Shown piece after piece: positions 24,301-34,900 of a DNA stretch of 64,000 bases. The DNA is from Ridgeia piscesae (lineage: Eukaryota; Annelida; Polychaeta; Sabellida; Siboglinidae). A program made the position numbers and the translations under genes. The notes beneath the pieces were generated by a model, which was not told the origin of the DNA, searched no databases, and saw only the letters and a list, made by a program, of their open reading frames with translations. Each line of letters opens with the position of its first letter. Position 1 is the stretch's first letter. The stretch is from the NCBI GenBank assembly GCA_025642075.2, contig JAODUO010001212.1, positions 1-64,000 on the forward strand. The letters are read 5' to 3'.

Positions 24301-26669
24301 ATAATGTTTTTCCATAAAATTATATTCCTCCAGCTGACTTTCAATAATGTTTACTCATCCATCCTTGAACTGGTCTCATAATGTAATCATACTTTTCAGA
24401 GGGTCATTATGCAGTTAGATACTCCACTTTGTCTCATTTGTCAAATAGTGTAGCATGTAGCCCTATTTGTAAGCGATAGGCAGGTGCAGAATTGTGAATA
24501 AGAATCTAAAAGGTTAAGAACTGTTTAATAATGCGAGATGAGATGAGATAACACAACATTTGCAAGTTTTAGCTACTCCCTTGATACATATTACATAATT
24601 CAGTTCGCCAGAAGATTGCCCCAGTAGTGCATTTTCTGACACAGTTACGTTCATATAGGGTTGTCGGAAGCAAACACCTTTCAGTCTCAGCTATGAATAA
24701 TTCTTTGTAATTTTGTAACCAAAAGAAGCCATTGTGTGATGGTTGCCAGCTTAAAATTTCTCTCAGACTCAGATCATTAAGATAAAATACGAACAATTAA
24801 TTTACACATTAATGGGTTTTTTCCTCAATTAAATTATTTCACTTGTTCAATTTCAAACTTATGTCATGAAAAGTTAACATGTAATGTCCACAAAGGCATG
24901 CGACTAAGCAGAGGGCAATAAAGATAAGGTAAAGGATGGAGGGAGGGGGAAGGGAGCAAGGACAGGAATGAGGAAGGGAGTGTGAGAGAAGAGGGAAAGA
25001 GAGGTTTATGCTGAAGTAGATATTGCCGATGAGAGTTTTTTCTTCTAAAATAGGGATGATGAGAGAGGCAGGGAAAAGAGAGGGATGATAGGATAGAGGA
25101 TGGGAAAGTGAAGGTAGGTGTGACAGGGCTATGTGAGAACAAGGGCAAGCAAGCAGGAGGAAGTAACATGAGGAAGTAACACAAGGAAGTGAAAAGATGG
25201 GTTAATAGAGGGAGAGGGACAGGAAGAGGAGGGAAAAGGAAAGAATGGCGGAAGGGGAAATGGAGAGACTAATGTCAGTTAAAAATAAGACAGCCAGTAT
25301 GTATACCTGTTTTGTTGAAGATTAAACACAATTAGTTAGGTGGCCTGCTGGTGAGAAGGTCAGGTCAGGCAGTGCTGTTGCCAGCAGTGTTGTTCCCTGC
25401 CCACTAGGCCAGCCTGTCCACATACCACTGGTGGGCGGAAAATACTCTGTGTGAATACATGCTATGTCACAAGCAGGTATGACGTTAGGCCATACTCTTC
25501 CCTAATTAAGACATTCTGTATTTAGGTATCTCTGTGAAATATAAAATGTTGCTGTAATTTGTGACTTACACTACAACTCTCCTTATTTAGTTCAGTAATG
25601 TAGCGTATAGCCATCAACCAGTGTCAAATAGTACTAATAGTGCTTTGAAGATTGACTGACACTTTTGTTTTCAAGTCCCTCTGATTTGGGTAGTTGGCTT
25701 TAGGTATTAATTACTATATAAAAACTTTTTATTATTATAATACCATTGACAACTTGAATACACGTTGCCAGTTTGGAGATTTGGTAACCATTTTGTTTTA
25801 CAATATTATTATACATAGGGGGCCTACCTGGAATGTTATATCAGTGGTTGACACACAATAAACCCTTGTTCTTTCTGTTTCATACATGTTAAAACATTTT
25901 ACCATACCTACCTGGGGTATCAACATTCAAATAATGTTATCTCCTCTCAACAAGTTTACCAATCTTATCTTCATCATACTTCACTTTCATATCCTTAGCA
26001 ATCTGTTCTATCTTGCCAATATACACACCTAAGTTAAACATATCACACTTTTTACATTGCCTCGGTCAAAACAGACCTGGATTAACTTGCATTCCATATG
26101 AAGACATTTCAATTATCTGGAAAAATCTTCATAATTCAATCTCGCATGAATTGGATTGCAAGATTTTACCCCAAAAAATTATGGATTAACTTGTAATTTG
26201 TAGAAGAATTACTTCTTTGAACCTTGTCACATGGGCAAAGAAAAGGAAAGGGATACATAATAAAAAGATTATGTAATTTCCTATGCTTAGGTACCAGGCT
26301 AGATCATATACTGAGCTCCTAAAACTGCTCCTAAAACATGATCTGGTGTTGTGATAACAAGCTGTCATGTCAGTGGGTGCACCTTGTCCAGGAGGAAACA
26401 CTAAACAGGCACACCTTCACTCATCTGCACTGACTGGACATTAAACAAAGTGCTTATAAGGTCAAGATAACCTCATATCTATATCATGACCAGATGGAAG
26501 TTTTTTTCAGATCCAGAAACTCACTTTTTCCTTCCTTTCATTCAGTGGTCTGGATAATGTTACTTTTGAAGCCGGTCTAGTGATTAGCAGTAAGACTGCA
26601 TGTTTTCATGTTAGTAGTTGCACGCAGTCGAGTTGAAATCAAGCCGAAACTACGAGTAATTTTCTTGAT
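21388..26669. other. Intron 1: no recognised feature
   Basis: About 5.3 kb of AT-rich intron. A purine-rich stretch (24,895-25,270; GGGA/GAGA runs) produces a proline/serine-rich - strand frame that I do not regard as coding. A tRNA-like phrase at 23,190-23,208 is discussed under rejected items. Confidence 0.5.
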
Positions 26670-26705
26670 CAACACTGACATATTATTACTGATATGTCAG
26701 TGTTG
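26670..26705. repeat. Perfect 14-bp inverted repeat
   Basis: CAACACTGACATAT (26670-26683) and its exact reverse complement (26692-26705) with an 8-bp loop. Just upstream (26572-26650) the sequence has faint tRNA-like phrases. Confidence 0.8.
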
Positions 26706-27073
26706 AGGCTGTTCTCTCTACATGGCAGGGAACATACTCTACACTGAATTTTTAATCTCGGTAAAATTAGAACATTTTATTTTGACACCAACAAATCTAG
26801 GGCTCTGTTCATGGTACTGTATATGGGTGTTTATAAAAACCACATATAGAATATACATAAAATTGCACATCAGAGAAAATAAACAAATTACTGATTGCAC
26901 AATAAAATGTAAAATATATTAATATTATAAAGGTAAAGATAAGCAATGTGCTGTTAAACTAGACATACCAGATGAAAGAAACTAAATATTTACACAAGGC
27001 TAGCCTACATGTACATATCAAGTACCCAGGTATATTAAATGCATAACATTATATTTTAAGATAAGATAAATCC

Positions 27074-27168
27074 ACAAATTCAAGAAAACTATATTATGTA
27101 TAGATAATAAGTGTTAAACCTGATTTAACACTTGTATTATCTATGCATTATAGTTTTAATGAATTTGT
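27074..27168. repeat. Imperfect foldback, arms about 44 bp
   Basis: Left arm 27074-27117 pairs with right arm 27123-27168 apart from a few mismatches and a 2-bp bulge, leaving a loop of only about 5 bp. The phrase AAACCTGATTTAAC at the loop recurs inverted just outside the right arm (GTTAAATCAGGTTT, to 27180), so alternative folds exist. It is likely a tiny MITE or an inverted duplication. Confidence 0.7.
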
Positions 27169-27180
27169 TAAATCAGGTTT

Positions 27181-28694
27181 CAGTTAATTTAAACAAAAAG
27201 GTCTTCAGTAATTTCTTTAATGATTTGTTCCTGTTCTTCATTGCATGCAGTCCTAGGAATGTGTTGTAATGATATAAATATCAGCAGGGGATGGGGGAAA
27301 AGGTTTACTTTTTCAACATACGGTACAAACCTAGAGCCTCCTTGCACAATGTATACAACTCATTGGCATACTTCCACAAGTTTGTAAGCGTGCCTGTTAC
27401 TTTGAAGCTGCATGCCAGGAACGCTCTGAAAAAAGGGAGACGAGAAAACACCCCCAGGACAGTTCCTACCCACAGGGGATGGTCCCGTCACTGTGTAAAG
27501 TCCAAAAAAGCATTATTCGTTTAGCTTTGGTTCAAGCCACCATGGGCACCATCCCCTGCCGAAACACTGGTGCTTGCAACATTTGCAAAAACAAAATGGC
27601 AATGAGTGTCAATTTACATAAAAACGTCTCACTCACAAGGGCTGCTGCTGCTGCTTAATGTGTTTTGGGACTGAATTGCAACCAATCAGTACCCACTGAT
27701 GGCCTTTCTGTGTAACCACAGACCCAGCAACAGACCTTGCTTCCCCGGATCTCTCCTTTAGAAACCAACCACCAGCCTGTTCGACTATTATCTTCCTCTA
27801 ATTTTCAAATTAAGATATCAATTTTTGACTCTATGGAGAAGACATCGATTAACTAGTACTTGTTTCTTTCTTTTGGCTATTTAAATTTGGTTGCCTGGAG
27901 TGATCGCAAAGTTTGATCATTGTTAACATGTAAGACAGTGCTATGTTTAAAATAACTGCCACTTTTAAGTACATATTTAAATTAGTAGTTTTACATTGTA
28001 GCCACGTTGCAGGTGCTACTGAATGATTAAATGTTTATTATTTATTGTCTACAACATTACGACTGCCTCCACAAAATACAACCAGTTGACATCAGTACAC
28101 ACCTCTGATGTCTCTGTTTTATATCTAATGTACGTCGCCACATTTGTTTTAATAGCCCTACCACACACACTGTGTTCTCTGCACACTGTAGCCAGGCACT
28201 AACTTCCTACTGGGGTGTGCTCTGGGCTTCCTCTTCCCTTGTAGAGTCATCCGATCCTTCCGTTCCCCACCATTAAACTTGGTGAGTGACAATTTGACAG
28301 TGATCCTTTCAGGGGTGATTTAGAAAAGGAACATATGGGGAACAATGTTTGAAGTACTATTTATTTAATAACATTAATGAATTTCAAAATGTGGGTTCAG
28401 AAATACTAGTTACATGATCATTGGGAATATGATGAGAAATACTAGTTATTAATTTTAGTGAAAATGTGGAGAATATAGATTGTATATATATGACTAAATG
28501 TGTAACCCTTGCGATACGGAGTCTTGTTTTTTAGTTGCTTGTATTTCTTGATCATATTATTTTTAATTTAGGGAAATTAAATAATAGGAAAGAGACAATG
28601 AACATTGAAAACGATGCAATTTCCTCCACAGATGCCACTGCAAAATTATGAGATTGAAATTGTACGATAAGTTTAAGTTAACAACAACATTCCT
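27181..28694. other. Intron 1: no recognised feature
   Basis: The longest open stretch (27291-27524, 77 codons on +) shows no motif I recognise. No other signal. Confidence 0.45.
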
Positions 28695-29010
28695 ATGGGA
28701 AATACTAAACAGCTTCCTGTGGTAAAGAAAATCCAGCTGAGAAAACGGAGGTGGAATGGTCATACACACCTAGAAACCCCCCAGCATTACCAAACAATCA
28801 CTATCATGAAACCCAAGGGAGCAGTAAAACAGGAAGTTCTACAAATGGTTTATCCTAGAAATACCTGGCAGCGAGACATGAGGCATAGATAAAGAAGATG
28901 AGCTACACCTGGGAGAACCTCACAGAGATGTTACCAAACAAACCTTAGTATGTGGCCTGCTGGCCAACACACAGATGGGCCTAAGTTAGAATGCTCCATT
29001 AGGAGAAACT
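28695..29010 (+). pseudogene. LINE C-terminal tail fragment, frameshifted
   Basis: The frame reads LRKRRWNGHTHLETP (about 28731), later YPRNTWQRDMRH (about 28852), and in another phase KKMSYTWENLTEM (about 28891). This order (RRW.GH, RP+NTWRRD, K+MGYTW..L) is the widespread tail found after the reverse transcriptase in a large group of animal non-LTR elements. A phase change near 28890 and a stop codon show decay. Only the last 100 or so residues remain; the polymerase core is absent. Confidence 0.6.
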
Positions 29011-29162
29011 AAGAGAATCTGTAGTAGACGCTGTTCACATTGTAGATGGCATGTTTCATTATGATTGTCAGGTTGTTTCTTACAACATGTTTGAAGTCTT
29101 GTTTTATTGAGGACATTTGGAATGTCTGATTGCACAGATAACAGGATGGGAGAAAGAGTCGA

Positions 29163-29366
29163 GGAATATGCAAATTTGTAAACCAAATATCACAAATCTG
29201 TTTCACTTTGAAGATAACTAAAACTCTGTGCAGAATATACAACGTGTATAATTTGCATAATATACAACATGTGTATAATTTTTATGTTGTATATTCTGCA
29301 CACTGTTTTAGTCATCTTTAAAGTGAAACAGATTTGTGATATTCGATTTCAAAATTGGTATATTCC
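29163..29366. mobile_element. MITE-like foldback, 81-bp arms
   Basis: The left arm (29163-29243) begins GGAATATG and the right arm (29286-29366) ends TATATTCC-like (tatattcc). The arms are equal in length and imperfectly complementary. The inner part is best conserved (CACAAATCTGTTTCACTTT against AAAGTGAAACAGATTTGTG; CAGAATATACAAC against GTTGTATATTCTG). A 42-bp spacer separates them. No coding capacity. No clear target duplication was resolved. It lies about 390 bp from the LTR element. Confidence 0.7.
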
Positions 29367-29754
29367 ACGACCCTTTTTCCAATTGCACTATATAATTATA
29401 TGCACATATGATGTCTTCCAAGAACACTCTGGAAACACATGGTGGGGGAGGGGACCCAGGGTATCCAAGTCAAAGACCCCAGTTTTTGGAACCCCTGTGT
29501 TACACAGCTGTTTTTTAGAGTAGAGCATTCTGTTCTGCAGCCTCCATACCAGTTTTGTCAATCACCAGACTGTTGTAGTGTTTGTAAACAATGCGTGGGT
29601 AAATGTTGCCCGGACACTCAGATGTCTGCCTATGGCCTTTGATTGGGTCAAAGCTCCTACTAAATCACTGAACATTGGCCGATTCTCACCATAGCCCTTT
29701 GATGTGCCCAGGCAAAGACAACAGTGTGACTATTTGTGATTTATACTGTGCTAG

Positions 29755-30240
29755 TATCGTAGCGGTCCTGCTAGACAACGGGGGAGGTACCAACTAGAAC
29801 TACAATAGCCACTAGCTGCTTAATCTTATTCTTTATTAAATCCAGAGTATACACAATAACTTGCATGACAATGCCTGTCCAACCCAGCTACGACACGGAG
29901 GCAGCCCAGTCTCACCTCCCAGCCCAAGCCGGAGGGAAACCCTCCAGCTGCACACCCTTCACTCTGTGTGCGCCTGACAACTCTCTCCCTCTCCTCCATG
30001 AGATTCCCTATATAAAAACTGGCTCTCACTACACATAATTTAAACCAGCCAATGGCTATCTGTAATCTTCCCACCAACTAGTGACCAGCTACCCCCCAAA
30101 CCACTAATGACCAATACAGTCAACTTTGTAATCTCCTGCCAGGGGAGTAGAAGTCCCAGCTGTAGCTGACACTGACATCTGTACTTTAATTAGTAAATAT
30201 TCATTAATATATATAATAACTTATAATGAACCCTACCATA
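29755..30240 (-). repeat. 3' LTR (in element orientation)
   Basis: 486 bp. On the - strand it starts TATGGTAGGGTTCATT and ends CCGCTACGATA. It carries a TATA-like TTTTATATAG and, further on, AATAAA (complement of 29832-29837), in the order expected for U3 then R/U5. The 83-codon frame across it has no recognisable domain. Confidence 0.85.
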
Positions 30241-30258
30241 TCATCTCCTCCACCACAA
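30241..30258 (-). promoter_or_regulatory. Polypurine tract of the LTR element
   Basis: On the - strand GTGGTGGAGGAGATGA abuts the 3' LTR. A purine-rich tract here primes plus-strand DNA synthesis in LTR elements. Confidence 0.7.
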
Positions 30259-30965
30259 AAGTTCGTCCTCGAACTTGAATAGAATATAATTATTACATGG
30301 TTATAACTGAAGCGAGGAGTTTAAATAAACTTGTTCTTTGCTGGTGGTAAAGTTCATCTTTAACACAGTTCATTATACAGGTAGTGATGCAGCATAAAGA
30401 GAATTCATTTGTCCATTTGGCCATGTATATATTATAATAATAATTCAGCATAACTGAGGAATTCATTAAGGAATAGTCATAAGTGAGATCATAACATTAG
30501 AAATCAGCACTGTGGTCATGCATGTAAAATATATAGTTATCAGAAGCAGAGCTTTAAACAGCTGACAGCCCGGTTTTTGCCTCTATTAGATAACATCTGC
30601 ATTTTGCGGGTACTTTCCCTGACCCCTGTATCTATGCCATTTCCTTCTCTCCAGAAGTTCATCTTTACATCATGCCACATGTACTTCAGAATAACAGTTC
30701 TGAACAAGCCTCATTTCCACAACTCAATACGATTCCTTATGACATCTCTATTTCATTTTCATACATTATTTACTACACAATATTTCCATACAATCATACC
30801 AATATTTTTGTTCTTTCTCTTTTCTTTAATTATCTATTTATAACATTACTGGCCGGACAATTCTCTAGATATAAATTTTAAGGCTGCATCACCTACCTCA
30901 GGTCCATCAGTAATGTTCTGAAAGCATCCATATTGTTCTCAGCCTCTGCAAGTCTTCTCACACTG
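30259..30965 (-). other. LTR-element interior, non-repetitive part
   Basis: About 700 bp of AT-rich interior. Next to the purine tract, the - strand reads 'caagttcgaggacgaacttt', like the end of the pol region in some gypsy-type elements. No intact domain. The + strand frame 30577-30843 has no recognisable motif. Confidence 0.5.
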
Positions 30966-32722
30966 ATCACATCTCGCACGGCATCGCTTTCTCGTGGCAT
31001 CACCTCTCGCATGGGTCACCTCTAGTATGGCCATCACCTTTTGTACGGCATCACCTCTCGCATGGCCATCACCTCTTGTACGGCATCACATCTTGCACGG
31101 CATCATCTTTCATACGGCATCACATCTCGCACGGCATCATCTTTCGTATATGGCATCACATCTCGCACGGCATCACCTTTCGTATGGCATCACATCTTGC
31201 ACGGCATCACCTTTCGTATGGCATCACATCTTGCACGGCATCATCTTTCGTATATGGCATCACATCTCGCACGGCATCATCTTTCGTATGGCATCACATC
31301 TTGCACGGCATCACCTTTCGTATGGCATCACATCTTGCACGGCATCACCTTTCGTATGGCATCACATCTTGCACGGCATCATCTTTCGTATATGGCATCA
31401 CATCTCGCACGGCATCATCTTTCGTATGGCATCACATCTTGCACGGCATCACCTTTCGTATGGCATCACATCTTGCCCGGCATCATCTTTCGTATGGCAT
31501 CACATCTTGCACGGCATCACCTTTCGTACGGCATCACATCTCGCACGGCATCACCTTTCATACGGCATCACATCTCGCACGGCATCATCTTTCGTATGGC
31601 ATCACATCTTGCACGGCATCATCTTTCGTATGGCATCACATCTTGCACGGCATCATCTTTCGTATGGCATCACATCTTGCACGGCATCACCTTTCGTATG
31701 GCATCACATCTTGCACGGCATCACCTTTCGTATGGCATCACATCTTGCACGGCATCATCTTTCGTATGGCATCACATCTTGCATGGCATCATCTTTCGTA
31801 TGGCATCACATCTTGCACGGCATCACCTTTCGTATGGCATCACATCTTGCACGGCATCATCTTTCGTATGGCATCACATCTTGCACGGCATCATCTTTCG
31901 TATGGCATCACATCTTGCACGGCATCACCTTTCGTATGGCATCACATCTTGCACGGCATCACCTTTCGTATGGCATCACATCTTGCACGGCATCACCTTT
32001 CGTATGGCATCACATCTTGCACGGCATCACCTTTCGTATGGCATCACATCTTGCACGGCATCATCTTTCGTATGGCATCACATCTTGCACGGCATCATCT
32101 TTCGTATGGCATCACATCTTGCACGGCATCACCTTTCGTATGGCATCACATCTTGCACGGCATCATCTTTCGTATGGCATCACATCTTGCACGGCATCAT
32201 CTTTCGTATGGCATCACATCTTGCACGGCATCACCTTTCATATGGCATCACATCTTGCACGGCATCATCTTTCGTATGGCATCACATCTTGCACGGCATC
32301 ATCTTTCGTACAGCATCACATCTCGCACGGCATCACCTTTCGTATGGCATCACATCTTGCACGGCATCATCTTTCGTACAGCATCACATCTTGCACGGCA
32401 TCATCTTTCGTATGGCATCACATCTTGCACGGCATCACCTTTCGTATGGCATCACATCTTGCACGGCATCACCTTTCGTATGGCATCACATCTTGCACGG
32501 CATCATCTTTCGTACAGCATCACATCTTGCACGGCATCATCTTTCGTATGGCATCACATCTTGCACGGCATCACCTTTCGTATGGCATCACATCTTGCAC
32601 GGCATCACCTTTCGTATGGCATCACATCTTGCACGGCATCATCTTTCGTACAGCATCACATCTCGCACGGCATCATCTTTCGTACGGCCATCACCTCTCT
32701 CGTATGGCATCACCTCTCACAA
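30966..32722. repeat. 34-bp minisatellite (dimer of 17-bp units), about 50 copies
   Basis: The unit is GGCATCACATCTTGCAC followed by GGCATCA(T/C)CTTTCGTAT. The two 17-bp halves match each other at about 12 of 17 positions, so the 34-bp unit is a dimer. Three copies carry an extra AT (cgtatatgg). The left edge (30966-31140) and right edge (32680-32722) contain irregular 17-19-bp monomers. No unit contains a stop codon in any + frame, giving three overlapping frames of 578-611 codons; on the transcribed (-) strand, units contain TGA. These frames are artefacts. Confidence 0.97.
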
Positions 32723-32884
32723 ATATTGGCATTACTTTTGCCATTGTACCCACTGTTGCAGGCTGGGCTGGGGGTGAGCTGCAGTTCGGCTGGCTGGACT
32801 GCACGTCAGTTCAAAAATACTCTGGATAAATGTAGAAATTTGAAAAAAAATATATACTACTAGGCTACTACTACTAGTTAGGCT

Positions 32885-32907
32885 ACTACCCGGATTCTCC
32901 ACCAATT
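32885..32907 (-). promoter_or_regulatory. Primer-binding-site-like sequence of the LTR element
   Basis: On the - strand, about 4 bp after the 5' LTR, the sequence reads TGGTGGAGAATCCGGG. PBS sequences usually start TGG, complementary to the CCA end of a tRNA, within a few bases of the LTR. The priming tRNA was not identified. Confidence 0.6.
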
Positions 32908-33393
32908 TATCGTAGCGGTCCTGCTAGACAACGGGGGAGGTACCAACTAGAACTACAATAGCCACTAGCTGCTTAATCTTATTCTTTATTAAATCCAGAG
33001 TATACACAATAACTTGCATGACAATGCCTGTCCAACCCAGCTACGACACGGAGGCAGCCCAGTCTCACCTCCCAGCCCAAGCCGGAGGGAAACCCTCCAG
33101 CTGCACACCCTTCACTCTGTGTGCGCCTGACAACTCTCTCCCTCTCCTCCATGAGATTCCCTATATAAAAACTGGCTCTCACTACACATAATTTAAACCA
33201 GCCAATGGCTATCTGTAATCTTCCCGCCAACTAGTGACCAGCTACCCCCCAAACCACTAATGACCAATACAGTCAACTTTGTAATCTCCTGCCAGGGGAG
33301 TAGAAGTCCCAGCTGTAGCTGACACTGACATCTGTACTTTAATTAGTAAATATTCATTAATATATATAATAACTTATAATGAACCCTACCATA
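32908..33393 (-). repeat. 5' LTR (in element orientation)
   Basis: 486 bp, the same length as its partner, with the TATA-like box at 33161-33170 and AATAAA as the complement of 32985-32990. It would be the promoter copy, driving transcription leftward, antisense to the laminin gene. Confidence 0.85.
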
Positions 33394-33739
33394 CTAGAAG
33401 CTGTTTGAAGAGGTCAATTACTGGGTGAAGCTGGTACCTTGGTGTAATAGTCTGGATTTTTTCTCAAGCTATAAGTATATTCTATTCTAGCACGCCCATT
33501 GTGTGATTGTTGTGGAATTGCGTGAGTATTATGAATGAATAGGTGTTGTTAACTACAACAGCTGATAATTATCCTGGCCGGGCCTGGCCTGTGGGTAATA
33601 CTGTTATCATTATAACTTTCTGTAATCATACAAAGTACAGCAATTATTGAACCAGAACTACTAGTAAAAAGACTAAAATTAACTATTCATAAAGCTATGT
33701 GGCAAAATGTAAAATTTTAAAACTGAGAAATTATGTTTT

Positions 33740-33740
<1 letters not shown>

Positions 33741-33787
<47 letters not shown>

Positions 33788-33871
33788 CGTGCGTGTGTGT
33801 GCGTGCGCGTGCGTGTGTGCGTGCACACGTATGTGTTTGTGCGTATGCGCGCACATGCATGTGTATGTGTG
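33741..33871 (+). repeat. (GT)n tract with GC/AT variants
   Basis: About 45 bp of pure GT, then GTGC/GCGC/ATGT variants. Alternating purine-pyrimidine sequence of this sort can adopt Z-DNA. The CVCV and THTH frames are artefacts. Confidence 0.95.
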
Positions 33872-34159
33872 TTCAAAAATGTACTGTATGGTATTACTAT
33901 AATATTGTATGTTCTGTTTGTATAACAGGATCACAAGGTCAGCATAACATGTCATTGTTTTGTGGAAAACATCCAAACTCCTGACAGATTATGCAATGTC
34001 TACTGAGAAGTGGCAATGTCGAGAACAATCTTCTACTTGAGTATTACAAAATGTGTGTGGCATAGTAAAATGCAACATAGCTTCAGGTATTTCAGTTCTG
34101 GGCAATTTCCATAAAGCCAATAAACTGGTGTTAGGAAACATGAGGAGTCATAAGAAGAG

Positions 34160-34900
34160 ACATGTCTGGGGAGATCTCTGGATCATCTTTAATGGTTCTC
34201 GGCCAGACATTCCGTAGGGACTGTTGGATGGTTCTAACTGACCTGAATAGAGATGTGGCCATACTGTATTAGCAAGACTAATGCCCTGTACTTAGCTATT
34301 AAAGATATATGGTGATTGGTATGGTGACCTTAATTGTGATTTGTGGCTATATTACTGAGGTTAACTTAACATATAATGAGGTGTGACTGTATTTGGAATA
34401 CAGCCAATACTCATGTGTATTGTGTATTCAGTTATTTTCTGTATTTGAGTTAATGAGATCTTTGGGCCATCTTTGATAGTTGTGGTCTAGACATACTGGG
34501 CCAGACATTCCGGGTTTTATATGATGCGCTGTAGTGTTAAACTTTGAGGAAGTGTTCACACTCTACATTGAACCAGTTCACTCAGCTGCATGAATGAATG
34601 CCTGGCTATATACACAGTAGTGTATATTTGTATGAGCAGCCTTCACGCATTAATTGCAGCGTGGCTGGGTGCTTCTCATAGAAGTTGAGATTGGGTTTGA
34701 TTGAACATGTCTGCCAGGGAAGTAAAGTGTAAAGCGGTTTGAGCAGTCCTGAGGACTGCGCTGCTATCTAAGAACTTATTCTTAATGCCCTGTTCTAAGC
34801 TATTAAAGATATAATTATGAACTGCTGGGGTGACCTTAATTGTGAGGTGTACTGTACTGTGTATTGAATTGTCTTCTGTATTTGAGTTAATGAGATTTAT
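34160..34900 (+). repeat. Locally duplicated dispersed repeat
   Basis: Two related stretches follow one another. 'gagatctctggatcatcttt' (34171) with 'ggccagacattccg' recurs as 'gagatctttgggccatcttt' (34457) with the same 14-base phrase. 'agctattaaagatat' plus 'ggtgaccttaattgtga' (34296) recurs at 34797, and 'ctgtatttgagttaatgagat' recurs at 34439 and 34875. Copy B of the dispersed family (34560-34770) sits inside. Boundaries are approximate. Confidence 0.5.

Larger units (their letters stand above)
29755..33393 (-). mobile_element. Non-autonomous LTR retrotransposon, very young, with minisatellite interior
   Basis: Two direct 486-bp repeats (29755-30240 and 32908-33393) bound the element, and CTAG flanks it on both sides (29751-29754 and 33394-33397). 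On the - strand the order is: LTR, PBS-like TGG tract, interior, purine tract, LTR. I compared the two LTRs base by base and saw one difference (A/G in 'cttccc[a/g]ccaactag', near 30053 and 33206). The 2667-bp interior has no gag, protease, reverse transcriptase or integrase, and about 1.75 kb of it is a 34-bp tandem repeat. Purine tract, 4-bp duplication and 3' flank resemble Ty3/gypsy-type elements. Lineage is inferred. LTR termini read TA...TA rather than the usual TG...CA. Confidence 0.85.

Noticed and set aside
24864..25184. Proline/serine-rich - strand frame of 106 codons
   Set aside because: It reflects a purine-rich stretch on the + strand. No domain, no splice context.
27291..27660. 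Possible Penelope-like or zinc-finger fragment (PCRNTGACNICKNK at about 27,557)
   Set aside because: Two Cys-rich phrases alone are too little. No catalytic motif or neighbouring support.
30994..32863. Three long + frames (578-611 codons) as a repeat protein gene
   Set aside because: They are the same 34-bp repeat read in three phases. No start context, no splice or polyadenylation evidence, and the repeat lies inside an LTR element transcribed from the other strand.
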